Source of the DNA: Thalassovita mediterranea
GTDB taxonomy: Bacteria; Pseudomonadota; Alphaproteobacteria; Caulobacterales; Hyphomonadaceae
Direction of reading: 5' to 3'
Assembly: GCA_019448215.1 (NCBI GenBank)
Contig: CP080408.1
Coordinates: forward strand, 2,666,001 to 2,730,000
Length of the DNA stretch: 64,000 bases
Numbering within the stretch: the stretch's first letter is position 1; every line of letters begins with the position of its first letter. Shown in pieces: positions 17,951-24,896 of the stretch. The notes beneath the pieces are model-generated. The model saw nothing but the letters and a program-made list of their open reading frames with translations, was not told the origin of the DNA and did not search any database. Both the position numbers and the translations under genes were made by a program.

Positions 17951-18955
17951 ATGATCCTCAACTCGGTTCTCGACGCGATCGGGAATACACCACTCATCAA
18001 ACTGCAGCGGGTTTCAGAGGAAACCGGATGCACCATTCTCGGCAAGGCCGAATTCCTCAATCCGGGCCAGTCTGTAAAGGACCGCGCGGCGCTGGGCATT
18101 GTCCGCGACGCAGAGCGCTCTGGCGCGCTGAAGCCGGGCGGCACGATTGTCGAAGGTACGGCCGGTAATACCGGCATTGGCCTCGCTCTGGTGGGCAGTG
18201 CACTTGGCTACCGCGTCGTGATCGTGATGCCGCGCACGCAGAGCCAGGAAAAGAAGCTGGCCGTGAAGCTGCTTGGTGCGGAATTGATCGAGGTGGATGC
18301 GGTCCCCTACTCCAACCCCAATCACTATGCGCGCTATTCCGGAAAGCTCGCCGAAGAACTCGCCAAGACAGAGCCGAATGGTGCGATCTGGGCAAACCAG
18401 TTCGACAATACTGCGAACCTTGAGGCGCACTATGCGACGACGGGTCCTGAAATCTGGCAGCAGACCGACGGCAAGGTCGACGGGTTCATCTGCGCGGTCG
18501 GCTCAGGCGGCACGCTCGCTGGCGTTGCGAAATACCTTCAGGAGCAGAGCAAGGACGTAAAGATCGGGATCGCTGATCCCGGCGGCGCGGCGCTCTATGA
18601 GTACTTCAAGAATGGCGAGCTGAAATCAGAAGGCACGTCGATTACCGAAGGTATCGGTCAGGGCCGTATCACCAAGAATATCGAGGACCTGAAGGTCGAC
18701 TATGCCTATCGGTGTCAGGATGACGAGGCGCTGAACATCCTCTACGACCTAATCCTGCATGAAGGCCTTTGCCTTGGCGGGTCTGCCGGTATCAACATTG
18801 CGGGCGCCGTCCGCCTCGCAAAGGACCTTGGCCCGGGCCACACGATCGTGACGATCCTCTGCGACTACGGCAATCGCTACCAGTCGAAGCTCTACAATCC
18901 TGAATTCCTGCGCAGCAAGGACCTGCCCGTTCCGCCATGGATGGAGGAAGCCTGA
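17951..18955 (+). CDS. cysK: cysteine synthase A (O-acetylserine sulfhydrylase)
   Basis: PLP enzyme joining sulfide to O-acetylserine to make cysteine. 334 residues with the N-terminal IGNTPLIKLQR, the PLP-lysine block NPGQSVKDRAAL near residue 43, EGTAGNTGIG, and the phosphate-binding GSGGT loop. The C-terminus is close to the longer alphaproteobacterial CysK branch (VTILCDYGNRYQSKL). GGAG lies eight bases before ATG 17951. First gene of a cysK-sseA-metC operon, divergent from the chrR-like gene with 127 nt between them. Confidence 0.94.
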   Translation: MILNSVLDAIGNTPLIKLQRVSEETGCTILGKAEFLNPGQSVKDRAALGIVRDAERSGALKPGGTIVEGTAGNTGIGLALVGSALGYRVVIVMPRTQSQEKKLAVKLLGAELIEVDAVPYSNPNHYARYSGKLAEELAKTEPNGAIWANQFDNTANLEAHYATTGPEIWQQTDGKVDGFICAVGSGGTLAGVAKYLQEQSKDVKIGIADPGGAALYEYFKNGELKSEGTSITEGIGQGRITKNIEDLKVDYAYRCQDDEALNILYDLILHEGLCLGGSAGINIAGAVRLAKDLGPGHTIVTILCDYGNRYQSKLYNPEFLRSKDLPVPPWMEEA

Positions 18956-19806
18956 TGGCTGATGGATCACCGCTCGTTTCAGCGGCTTGGCTGAAAGATA
19001 ATCTGAAGGCGCCCGACCTTCGCGTCGTCGATGCGAGCTGGTTCCCAAGCTGGACGGCAAGTGCCGGTGCGGGGCGCCAGTCTTATGACCGGGGGCATAT
19101 TCCGGGCGCGGTTTATTTCGACATTGACGAGATCAGCGACACGGAAAGCAATCTGCCGCACATGATGCCGGATTCAGTGAAGTTCTCATCGCGTGTTCGC
19201 AAGCTCGGCATCGGTGATGGAAACCGGGTCGTCGTTTACGATGCGAATGACTTCTTTGCGTCCGCGCGCGTCTGGTGGATGTTCCGCGTCATGGGACACA
19301 AGGATGTGTACGTGCTGAACGGCGGTTTGCGTGCCTGGGAGGCAGAGGGCGGCGAACTTGAAGACCTGCCGCCTGTGATCACTGGCGGGCGGCACTTTAC
19401 GCCGCGCGTGCGCTCAGACCTCATCAAGTCGCGCGAGCAGGTCGCCGCCGCATCAGCGTCTGGTGACACACCGATCCTCGATGCCCGCCCTGCGGGCCGC
19501 TTTTCCGGGACTGAGAAAGAGCCACGCCCGGATCTGCCCTCTGGGCACATCCCCGGCAGCGGAAACGTCCCTTCCGGCAAGCTGGTTGGCGCGGACGGCA
19601 AGCTCGTCTCGAAGGACCAGATCAAGGCGCTGCTGGGCGATCACGCCGGTGGGCCGGCTATTGCAAGTTGCGGATCTGGCGTTTCAGCCGCAGTCATTGC
19701 GCTCGCTCTGGCCGAGATCGGCAATTGGGACGTCGCTGTCTACGATGGCTCCTGGTCGGAATGGGCCTCCCACCCAGAGAGCGAGATTGCGACCGCATCG
19801 GCATGA
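18955..19806 (+). CDS. sseA: 3-mercaptopyruvate sulfurtransferase
   Basis: Transfers sulfur from 3-mercaptopyruvate to a thiol acceptor. Two rhodanese domains in 283 residues: the inactive N-terminal one carries YDRGHIPGAVYFDID, and the C-terminal one has the active cysteine C239 in CGSGVSA, the mercaptopyruvate-type loop rather than the thiosulfate CRKGVTA type. ATG 18955 shares a base with the cysK TGA and is preceded by GGAGG. The next gene overlaps by ATGA. It links cysteine breakdown to the neighbouring cysteine genes. Confidence 0.92.
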   Translation: MADGSPLVSAAWLKDNLKAPDLRVVDASWFPSWTASAGAGRQSYDRGHIPGAVYFDIDEISDTESNLPHMMPDSVKFSSRVRKLGIGDGNRVVVYDANDFFASARVWWMFRVMGHKDVYVLNGGLRAWEAEGGELEDLPPVITGGRHFTPRVRSDLIKSREQVAAASASGDTPILDARPAGRFSGTEKEPRPDLPSGHIPGSGNVPSGKLVGADGKLVSKDQIKALLGDHAGGPAIASCGSGVSAAVIALALAEIGNWDVAVYDGSWSEWASHPESEIATASA

Positions 19807-20963
19807 AACTTCCGACCCGGCTCATCCATAACCGCAAGGGCAATCCCGAGCGGCGCACCGTAAACCCACCTGTCGAGCGTGCATCGACTGTGCTCCTGCC
19901 GGACCGGCAATCGCTTTATGGCGGCGGGACCGGGTATGGCCGGATGGGTCTGTCGGTGCACCGGGAGCTGGAAGCGGCTTTGTGTGAGCTGGAAGGTGGC
20001 AAGTATGCGCGGCTGACGCCTTCGGGCCTGAGTGCCTGCGCCGTGGCGATCGCGTCTGTCGTGAAGGCCGGCGACCACGTGCTGCTCTCAGATTCTGTGT
20101 ATGGGCCCACGAGGCGCTTCTGTGAGAAGCGCCTGCCGACGATGGGTATCAGCGCCGCACGCTTTAATCCGCGCGACCCTGAGGCGTTGAAGGCGGCCAT
20201 CACGCCAGAGACCAGATTGATCGTGCTCGAATCGCCGGGGTCTCTCACCTTCGAGATTTCGGACACGCCGGCCATTGTCGAGATTGCGCGCAAGACAAGT
20301 ATTACGACGGTGATGGACAATACCTGGGGCGCTGGCGTGTTTCATCGCCCGCTCGATCTCGGCGTCGATATCTCGCTTCAGGCGCTCACCAAATATGTGG
20401 TGGGCCATGCGGATGCTTTTGGCGGCGCGGTTGTGACGAATGACAAGAAGCATGCCGTGGCAATCGAAGCTCTGACAGAAGACTGGGGCATATCGCTCGG
20501 GCCGGATGATGCCTATGCGGCGCTGAGGGGCACACGCACGCTGGGCACTCGGTTGAAAGCGCATGAAGCAAGTGCGCTCGAGATCGCGAACTGGCTGGAC
20601 ACGCAGGATGATGTCAGCCTTGTCATCCACCCTGCCCTGCCCAACCATCCCGATCACGAGATCTGGAAGCGGGACTTTTCAGGAAGTTGCGGTCTGTTTG
20701 GCTTTCTTCTGGATGCGCCAGAAGACGCCCATGTAGATGCTTTCCTGTCAGCGCTGAAACTCTTCAAGATGGGCTTCTCCTGGGGCGGTTTTGAAAGCCT
20801 GATCATCCCTTGCGATGAGCAGCTGACACGGCTGCCGGAAGACTGGACGCAGGCCCGTCAGGGGCGGCTTGTGAGGCTCCATGCAGGCCTTGAAGACCCT
20901 GCCGATCTTGTCGCTGATCTGGCTCACGCATTCGCCGTCTTACATCACGTAAAAAATACTTGA
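19803..20963 (+). CDS. metC: cystathionine beta-lyase
   Basis: Cys/Met-metabolism PLP enzyme cleaving cystathionine to homocysteine. 386 residues from ATG 19803, which overlaps the sseA stop as ATGA; the open frame continues upstream but inside sseA. Seen: substrate/phosphate GYGRMGL near 45, TPSGLSACA, VMDNTWGAGV with the PLP-binding aspartate, and the Schiff-base lysine in QALTKYVVGH near residue 198. The C-terminal SWGGFESL is typical of MetC rather than MetB/MetZ. Third gene of the sulfur operon. Confidence 0.92.
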   Translation: MKLPTRLIHNRKGNPERRTVNPPVERASTVLLPDRQSLYGGGTGYGRMGLSVHRELEAALCELEGGKYARLTPSGLSACAVAIASVVKAGDHVLLSDSVYGPTRRFCEKRLPTMGISAARFNPRDPEALKAAITPETRLIVLESPGSLTFEISDTPAIVEIARKTSITTVMDNTWGAGVFHRPLDLGVDISLQALTKYVVGHADAFGGAVVTNDKKHAVAIEALTEDWGISLGPDDAYAALRGTRTLGTRLKAHEASALEIANWLDTQDDVSLVIHPALPNHPDHEIWKRDFSGSCGLFGFLLDAPEDAHVDAFLSALKLFKMGFSWGGFESLIIPCDEQLTRLPEDWTQARQGRLVRLHAGLEDPADLVADLAHAFAVLHHVKNT

Positions 20964-20966
20964 TCT

Positions 20967-20982
20967 TTGAATCGCGATTCAA
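20967..20982. repeat. 16-bp perfect palindrome containing two GANTC sites
   Basis: TTGAATCGCGATTCAA reads the same on both strands and lies 4 nt after the metC stop. It contains GAATC and GATTC, the recognition sequence of the alphaproteobacterial CcrM methylase. It could be an operator or methylation-sensitive site for the genes downstream. Role unproven. Confidence 0.5.
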
Positions 20983-21000
20983 TATTTCGAGCGCCGACAC

Positions 21001-21341
21001 GCAAGCGAGCTACGACGGTCCCGAAAGGGCGTCAGTACGGGTGAGCCCAGATGTCTTCACTTTCATCATCGGGTGCTGAGCCCGGTAATGCTGGACGAGG
21101 ATACTTGGATGGCACCGAACATGATCGCTTTAGCGGCAGCTTACAGCCGTTTGGACGTAGCCTGGGACACCGGGCTCTATAACTATTACGACCAGAAATT
21201 CGGAGATTATGCGGCTGCGGTCGCTGAACTTATAAGGCCGTAGCGGGTTCGCCCGCCGAACTGTCGTGCGCATCGGGCGTTTGTACTGGTGCAGTCAATA
21301 AGTTCACTGGCTTCGTGCCAGCTAAAATCCGAATCTTTGCC
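21001..21341 (+). ncRNA. structured leader RNA candidate (possible speF-type motif) before the decarboxylase
   Basis: The 378-nt stretch 20964-21341 has no confident gene and stands directly before an ornithine-decarboxylase-type gene. It holds a series of short perfect hairpins: CCC-GAAA-GGG at 21020-21029, GGG-TGAG-CCC at 21039-21048, CGGG-TGCTGAG-CCCG at 21070-21084, and GCGGG-TTCG-CCCGC at 21243-21256. An RNA element named speF is known upstream of such decarboxylases in alphaproteobacteria, and the position and size fit. I cannot score the covariance model here, so identity is a proposal. Confidence 0.5.
21088..21243 (+). CDS. possible small protein, 51 residues
   Basis: ATG 21088 to TAG 21243 encodes a 51-residue, acidic, aromatic-rich peptide (MLDEDTWMAPNM ... 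AAAVAELIRP). No ribosome site is visible. The frame is open back to a TGA at 20968-20970 without an early start codon. Codons such as TTA, ATA and AGG are unlike the neighbours. The same bases form several hairpins, so this may be an accidental frame inside a structured leader, or a leader peptide. I do not recognise it. Confidence 0.25.
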   Translation: MLDEDTWMAPNMIALAAAYSRLDVAWDTGLYNYYDQKFGDYAAAVAELIRP

Positions 21342-22529
21342 ATGTTTAAATCTGGTTCTGCGCCGCTGGCGCGCCCTGCTATTCTTCCCGATACCTCCAA
21401 CCGCTCAGGTCTTCCGGCCTTTGCAAGTGTTGGCGATGTCCTGCGCGCCTATGAAGGCGATGACGCGATCTTCGTTCTCTACCCGAAGAAGATTGCGGCG
21501 GCTGCGCGTACCTTTCTGAACGGTTTCCCCGGCAAGGTTCTCTATGCCGTGAAAGCAAACCCGCATCCGGCCGTCCTGAAGACGCTGTGGACCAGCGGTG
21601 TGCGCAACTTTGATGTTGCCTCAACCCGCGAGGTCGACCTCGTCCAGAGTGTTGTGCCGGGCGCGAAGCTTTTCTTCATGCACCCTGTGAAGTCGCGCGC
21701 AGCGATCCGTCACGCCTATGAGTGCGGCGTGCGTGATTTCTCGTTCGATTCTGCTGACGAGCTTCAGAAGATGCTTGAAGTCACGGGCTATGCGAGCGAC
21801 CTGACGCTTCACCTGCGTGTGGCGCTGCCGAAGGGCGGCGCAGCCATGCCACTGTCGGGCAAGTTTGGTGCAGACCGCGATCAGGCCGTCGAACTGCTCG
21901 GCGAAGCACGCCGCCATGCCTTCAAGCTAGGCGTGACCTTCCATGTTGGTTCGCAGTGCCTTGAGATCAGCGACTATAACATGGCGCTGGCCTATGTCCG
22001 CTCCATCGTAGATGCAGCGGGCGTTAAGATTGATTCGATCGATTGCGGTGGTGGTTTCCCGGTACCGTATCCAGGCATGTCGCCGCGCCCGATGGGTGAG
22101 TATTTCAGCGCGATCCGTGCGTCGCTGGCGGCTCATGGTTTCGCAGGCCTTCAGGTGCTGGGCGAGCCTGGCCGTGCGCTCTGTGCGCAAGGTGGTTCGA
22201 CGCTTGCACGTGTTGAGCTTCGCAAGGGCGGTGACCTGTACCTCAATGACGGTAGCTATGGCTCGCTCTTCGACGCGGCCCAGTGCGCCTGGAAGTTCCC
22301 TGTGAAGCTCCACACCGTCGAGCCACGCGACCAAGGTGAAACTGAAGCTTTCCGCTTCTTCGGGCCAACCTGCGACAGCCTTGATGTCATGAATGGTCCA
22401 TTCGAGCTGCCTGCTGATGTGCAGGAAGGCGACTGGGTCGAGATTTGCCATCTCGGTGCCTATGGCCAGGCCCTCTCCTCGCGCTTCAATGGCTTCTACA
22501 GCGAGACGACCGTCGCCGTCATGGCGTAG
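21342..22529 (+). CDS. ornithine/lysine-type decarboxylase, PLP fold III
   Basis: Alanine-racemase-fold decarboxylase making a diamine (putrescine or cadaverine). 395 residues from ATG 21342; a GTG at 21315 is an alternative, and neither has a strong ribosome site. Seen: PLP lysine in VLYAVKANPHPAVL near residue 67, HVGSQC, the glycine-rich IDCGGGFPVPYPG, GEPGRALCA, and the catalytic cysteine in FFGPTCDSLD near 350. The last motif is typical of ornithine decarboxylase. The deoxyhypusine-synthase-like gene downstream supports a polyamine role. Ornithine versus lysine preference is not decided. Confidence 0.9.
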   Translation: MFKSGSAPLARPAILPDTSNRSGLPAFASVGDVLRAYEGDDAIFVLYPKKIAAAARTFLNGFPGKVLYAVKANPHPAVLKTLWTSGVRNFDVASTREVDLVQSVVPGAKLFFMHPVKSRAAIRHAYECGVRDFSFDSADELQKMLEVTGYASDLTLHLRVALPKGGAAMPLSGKFGADRDQAVELLGEARRHAFKLGVTFHVGSQCLEISDYNMALAYVRSIVDAAGVKIDSIDCGGGFPVPYPGMSPRPMGEYFSAIRASLAAHGFAGLQVLGEPGRALCAQGGSTLARVELRKGGDLYLNDGSYGSLFDAAQCAWKFPVKLHTVEPRDQGETEAFRFFGPTCDSLDVMNGPFELPADVQEGDWVEICHLGAYGQALSSRFNGFYSETTVAVMA

Positions 22530-22553
22530 TCATCCCTTCAATCTAGTCTGAGA

Positions 22554-22583
22554 GCGGCCTTCGCCTGAAAGGGTGAGGGCCGC
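22554..22583 (+). repeat. hairpin between decarboxylase and deoxyhypusine-synthase-like genes
   Basis: GCGGCC (22554-22559) and GGCCGC (22578-22583) form the base of a stem that continues inward with mostly paired bases around a small purine-rich loop. No T-run follows, so it is unlikely to be a plain terminator. It may be a processing or leader structure before the downstream gene. Confidence 0.4.
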
Positions 22584-22645
22584 CTGCCTTCTGGACCCAA
22601 TCACCCCACACCGTTACAACGCCTCCCAAGTCATCGGAGACCCTC

Positions 22646-23677
22646 ATGTCTGACAATTCCAATCGTAAGGCCGAACTGCTGAGCAAGCCGGTAGAGCATA
22701 TCGACATCACCAAGTTCGACGCGCGTCCTATCGTCGAATCGATGGGCAAGATGTCCTTCACCTCGCGCGACCTCGCGCGGGCGACAGATATCTTCAACAT
22801 GGCGCTTGAGGACGAGGACTGCTCGACCATCCTGACGCTCGCAGGCTCCACCTCGGCGGGCGGCTGTATGCACGTCTACCGCGACCTCGTGAAGGACGGC
22901 CTGATCGACTGTATCGTCGCAACTGGCGCGTCGATCATCGACATGGATTTCTTCGAGGCGCTTGGCTACAAGCACTATCAGGCGCCGGAGTCGGTCGACG
23001 ACAACGTCCTGCGCGACCTCTACATCGACCGTATCTATGACACGTTCATCGATGAAGAAGAGCTGCAGGCCTGCGACCACGTCATCTATGATATCGCCAA
23101 CAAGCTTGAGCCGCGCCCCTATTCCTCGCGTGAGTTCATCTGGGAGATGGGCAAGTGGCTGAAGGAGAATGCGGTCAAGAAAGGCTCGCTGATCGAGACC
23201 TGCTACGATCACAATGTGCCGATTTTCGTGCCGGCCTTCTCTGACTGCTCGGCAGGTTTTGGCCTCGTGAAGCACCAGGTCGAAAATCCGGGCAACTACA
23301 TGTCGATCGACAGCGTCGCCGACTTCCGCGAGCTCACGGACGTCAAGATCGCTGCCGGTACGACGGGTCTCCTCATGGTGGGCGGCGGTGTGCCGAAGAA
23401 TTTCGTCCAGGATACAGTGGTTTGCGCTGAAATCCTCGGCAAGGAATGCGAGATGCACAAATATGCCGTGCAGATCACTGTTGCCGACACGCGTGACGGC
23501 GCCTGCTCGTCCTCGACGCTGAAAGAAGCTGCGAGCTGGGGCAAGGTGCAGACCGTCCATGAGCAGATGGTGTTTGCCGAGGCAGGTTCCGTGGTTCCGC
23601 TTCTGGCGTCTGCGGCCTGGCACAAGGGTGCCTGGAAGAACCGCCGCAAGCGTGAGTTCGCCAAGCTCTTCCTTTAG
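22646..23677 (+). CDS. deoxyhypusine-synthase family enzyme (probable polyamine aminobutyltransferase)
   Basis: 343 residues of the deoxyhypusine synthase fold. NAD-binding GSTSAGG and CIVATGASIIDMDFFEALG lie in the N-half. The catalytic-lysine region appears as SSSTLKEAASWGKV near residue 290, matching the EAxSWGK loop of the family. Bacteria lack eIF5A; characterised bacterial relatives make homospermidine or related polyamines by transferring an aminobutyl group. GGAG precedes ATG 22646. The decarboxylase directly upstream would provide the diamine. Family certain, product inferred. Confidence 0.88.
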   Translation: MSDNSNRKAELLSKPVEHIDITKFDARPIVESMGKMSFTSRDLARATDIFNMALEDEDCSTILTLAGSTSAGGCMHVYRDLVKDGLIDCIVATGASIIDMDFFEALGYKHYQAPESVDDNVLRDLYIDRIYDTFIDEEELQACDHVIYDIANKLEPRPYSSREFIWEMGKWLKENAVKKGSLIETCYDHNVPIFVPAFSDCSAGFGLVKHQVENPGNYMSIDSVADFRELTDVKIAAGTTGLLMVGGGVPKNFVQDTVVCAEILGKECEMHKYAVQITVADTRDGACSSSTLKEAASWGKVQTVHEQMVFAEAGSVVPLLASAAWHKGAWKNRRKREFAKLFL

Positions 23678-23703
23678 GGCGCAGCGCGACACGAAAGACC
23701 ATG

Positions 23704-23734
23704 ACGCCGGGACATTACTTGTCCCGGCGTTTTT
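23704..23734 (+). terminator. intrinsic terminator after the deoxyhypusine-synthase-like gene
   Basis: An 11-bp perfect stem (ACGCCGGGACA / TGTCCCGGCGT) around TTACT, followed by TTTTT. Confidence 0.93.
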
Positions 23735-23780
23735 CGTTGGGCAGATTGAAGCGAGATTTCCAAGCATGAGGAGACCGCAC

Positions 23781-24596
23781 ATGTCCGACCGGATTCAGGT
23801 CACGAAGAAAGACGGCGTCGCTGACGTCAAACTCGTTCGCACAGACAAGATGAATGCGCTGGACGATGCGATGTTCGAAGCGCTGCTCTCGACGACCGAG
23901 GAACTGTCCAAGGACAAGTCAGTGCGCTGTGTCGTGCTCTCTGGCGATGGCCGCGCGTTCTGTGCAGGTCTCGATATGGGTAATTTTGGCAAGATGGCTG
24001 AAGGTAATAGTGGCGGCGGGTCGCCGGGTGGCCGCCAGGGGCTCACCCCGCGCACGCATGGCATCACCAACCGGGCGCAGCAGGCCGTGTGGGGCTGGCG
24101 CGCCCTGCCCGTCCCTGTCATCGCCGCTGTGCATGGCGTCGCCTTCGGTGGCGGCTTTCAGGTGATGCTGGGCGCAGATATGAGGATCATCCACCCGGAG
24201 ACGAAACTCTCTATCATGGAGATCAAATGGGGCCTCGTACCGGACATGGCGGGCACGGCGATTATGGGCTCGCTCTGCCGCGATGACCGCCTGCGCGAGC
24301 TCACCTACACCGGACGCATCTTCTCGGGCGCTGACGCGGCTGAGTACGGCTTTGCGACAGAGGTCAGCGAGACACCGTATGAGCGCGCCATGGAGCTTGC
24401 GACGCAGATCGCAGGCAAGAACCCGGACGCCATCCGCGCGAACAAGGAGATCTTCAACAATTTGCCAGACATGACCGCTGCAGAGGCCCTGCTTCAGGAA
24501 TCAGTGCTGCAGGACAAGCTGATCGGTAGCAAGAACCAGATCGAGGCGGTGATGGCAGAGCTGCAGAAACGCCCGGCCGCCTTTGCCGATAGCTGA
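23781..24596 (+). CDS. enoyl-CoA hydratase/isomerase (crotonase) family protein
   Basis: 271 residues from ATG 23781, with GAGGAG eight bases upstream; an ATG five codons earlier overlaps that ribosome site and was rejected. Crotonase landmarks: oxyanion loop GRAFCAGLDMG near 58-68, AVHGVAFGGGFQ near 115-126, and IMEIKWGLVPDMAG near 138-151. The hydratase glutamate pair is not clearly conserved (the second site reads Asp in VPDM), so it may be an isomerase or hydrolase-like member. It stands alone between two terminators. Confidence 0.88.
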   Translation: MSDRIQVTKKDGVADVKLVRTDKMNALDDAMFEALLSTTEELSKDKSVRCVVLSGDGRAFCAGLDMGNFGKMAEGNSGGGSPGGRQGLTPRTHGITNRAQQAVWGWRALPVPVIAAVHGVAFGGGFQVMLGADMRIIHPETKLSIMEIKWGLVPDMAGTAIMGSLCRDDRLRELTYTGRIFSGADAAEYGFATEVSETPYERAMELATQIAGKNPDAIRANKEIFNNLPDMTAAEALLQESVLQDKLIGSKNQIEAVMAELQKRPAAFADS

Positions 24597-24618
24597 GGGC
24601 ACGCGCATTGCGGCCAAA

Positions 24619-24653
24619 AAGAAAGGCGACCGTTTGAGGCGGTCGCCTTTTTC
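24619..24653. terminator. bidirectional intrinsic terminator
   Basis: AAAGGCGACCG / CGGTCGCCTTT stem with A/T runs on both sides. It ends the crotonase gene (plus) and can end the tRNA-Asp transcript (minus). Confidence 0.9.
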
Positions 24654-24681
24654 TTGATCTGTTTTGCCATTTCGAACGAAA

Positions 24682-24758
24682 TGGCGCGAGTGACGGGGCT
24701 CGAACCCGCGACCTCCGGCGTGACAGGCCGGCACTCTAACCAACTGAGCTACACCCGC
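24682..24758 (-). tRNA. tRNA-Asp (GTC)
   Basis: 77 nt, cloverleaf complete. Acceptor stem GCGGGTG / CACTCGC with one G-T pair, D-arm AGCTCAGTTGGTTAGAG, anticodon loop CTGTCAC giving GTC, T-arm GGTTCGAGCC, discriminator G, encoded CCA. The determinants fit Asp. Confidence 0.97.
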
Positions 24759-24792
24759 GCAGATCGTCCACCGCATTTGGCGGTGAGGCGCC

Positions 24793-24821
24793 TGATTAGA
24801 CAAGCCACGCGCACCGGTCAA
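24793..24821 (-). promoter_or_regulatory. sigma70-type promoter of tRNA-Asp with GGCGCCT discriminator
   Basis: Minus strand TTGACC, 17-nt spacer, TAATCA, then GGCGCCT. The same GC-rich discriminator follows the -10 of tRNA-Pro at 29 kb, as expected of stable-RNA promoters under stringent control. Confidence 0.65.
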
Positions 24822-24896
24822 GCATGAAACGCGCTCGTATGCAGACGACTTGCAGCTGGCTGCAGCGGGCAGCTGAAAACGCCAATAGGTACCGCG

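Noticed and set aside
17952-17957. Another TGATCC at the start of cysK
   Set aside because: No TA-type -10 lies 17-19 nt downstream and it is inside the coding region.
21051-21185. Second small frame starting ATG 21051 in the decarboxylase leader
   Set aside because: Overlaps the other small frame in a different phase, has no ribosome site, and runs through the hairpins; more likely chance.
22631-23782. 383-residue open frame on the minus strand
   Set aside because: Lies fully antisense to the deoxyhypusine-synthase-like gene; composition (runs of Arg, His, Asp, Val) is what the complement of a GC-rich gene gives, with no motif or ribosome site.
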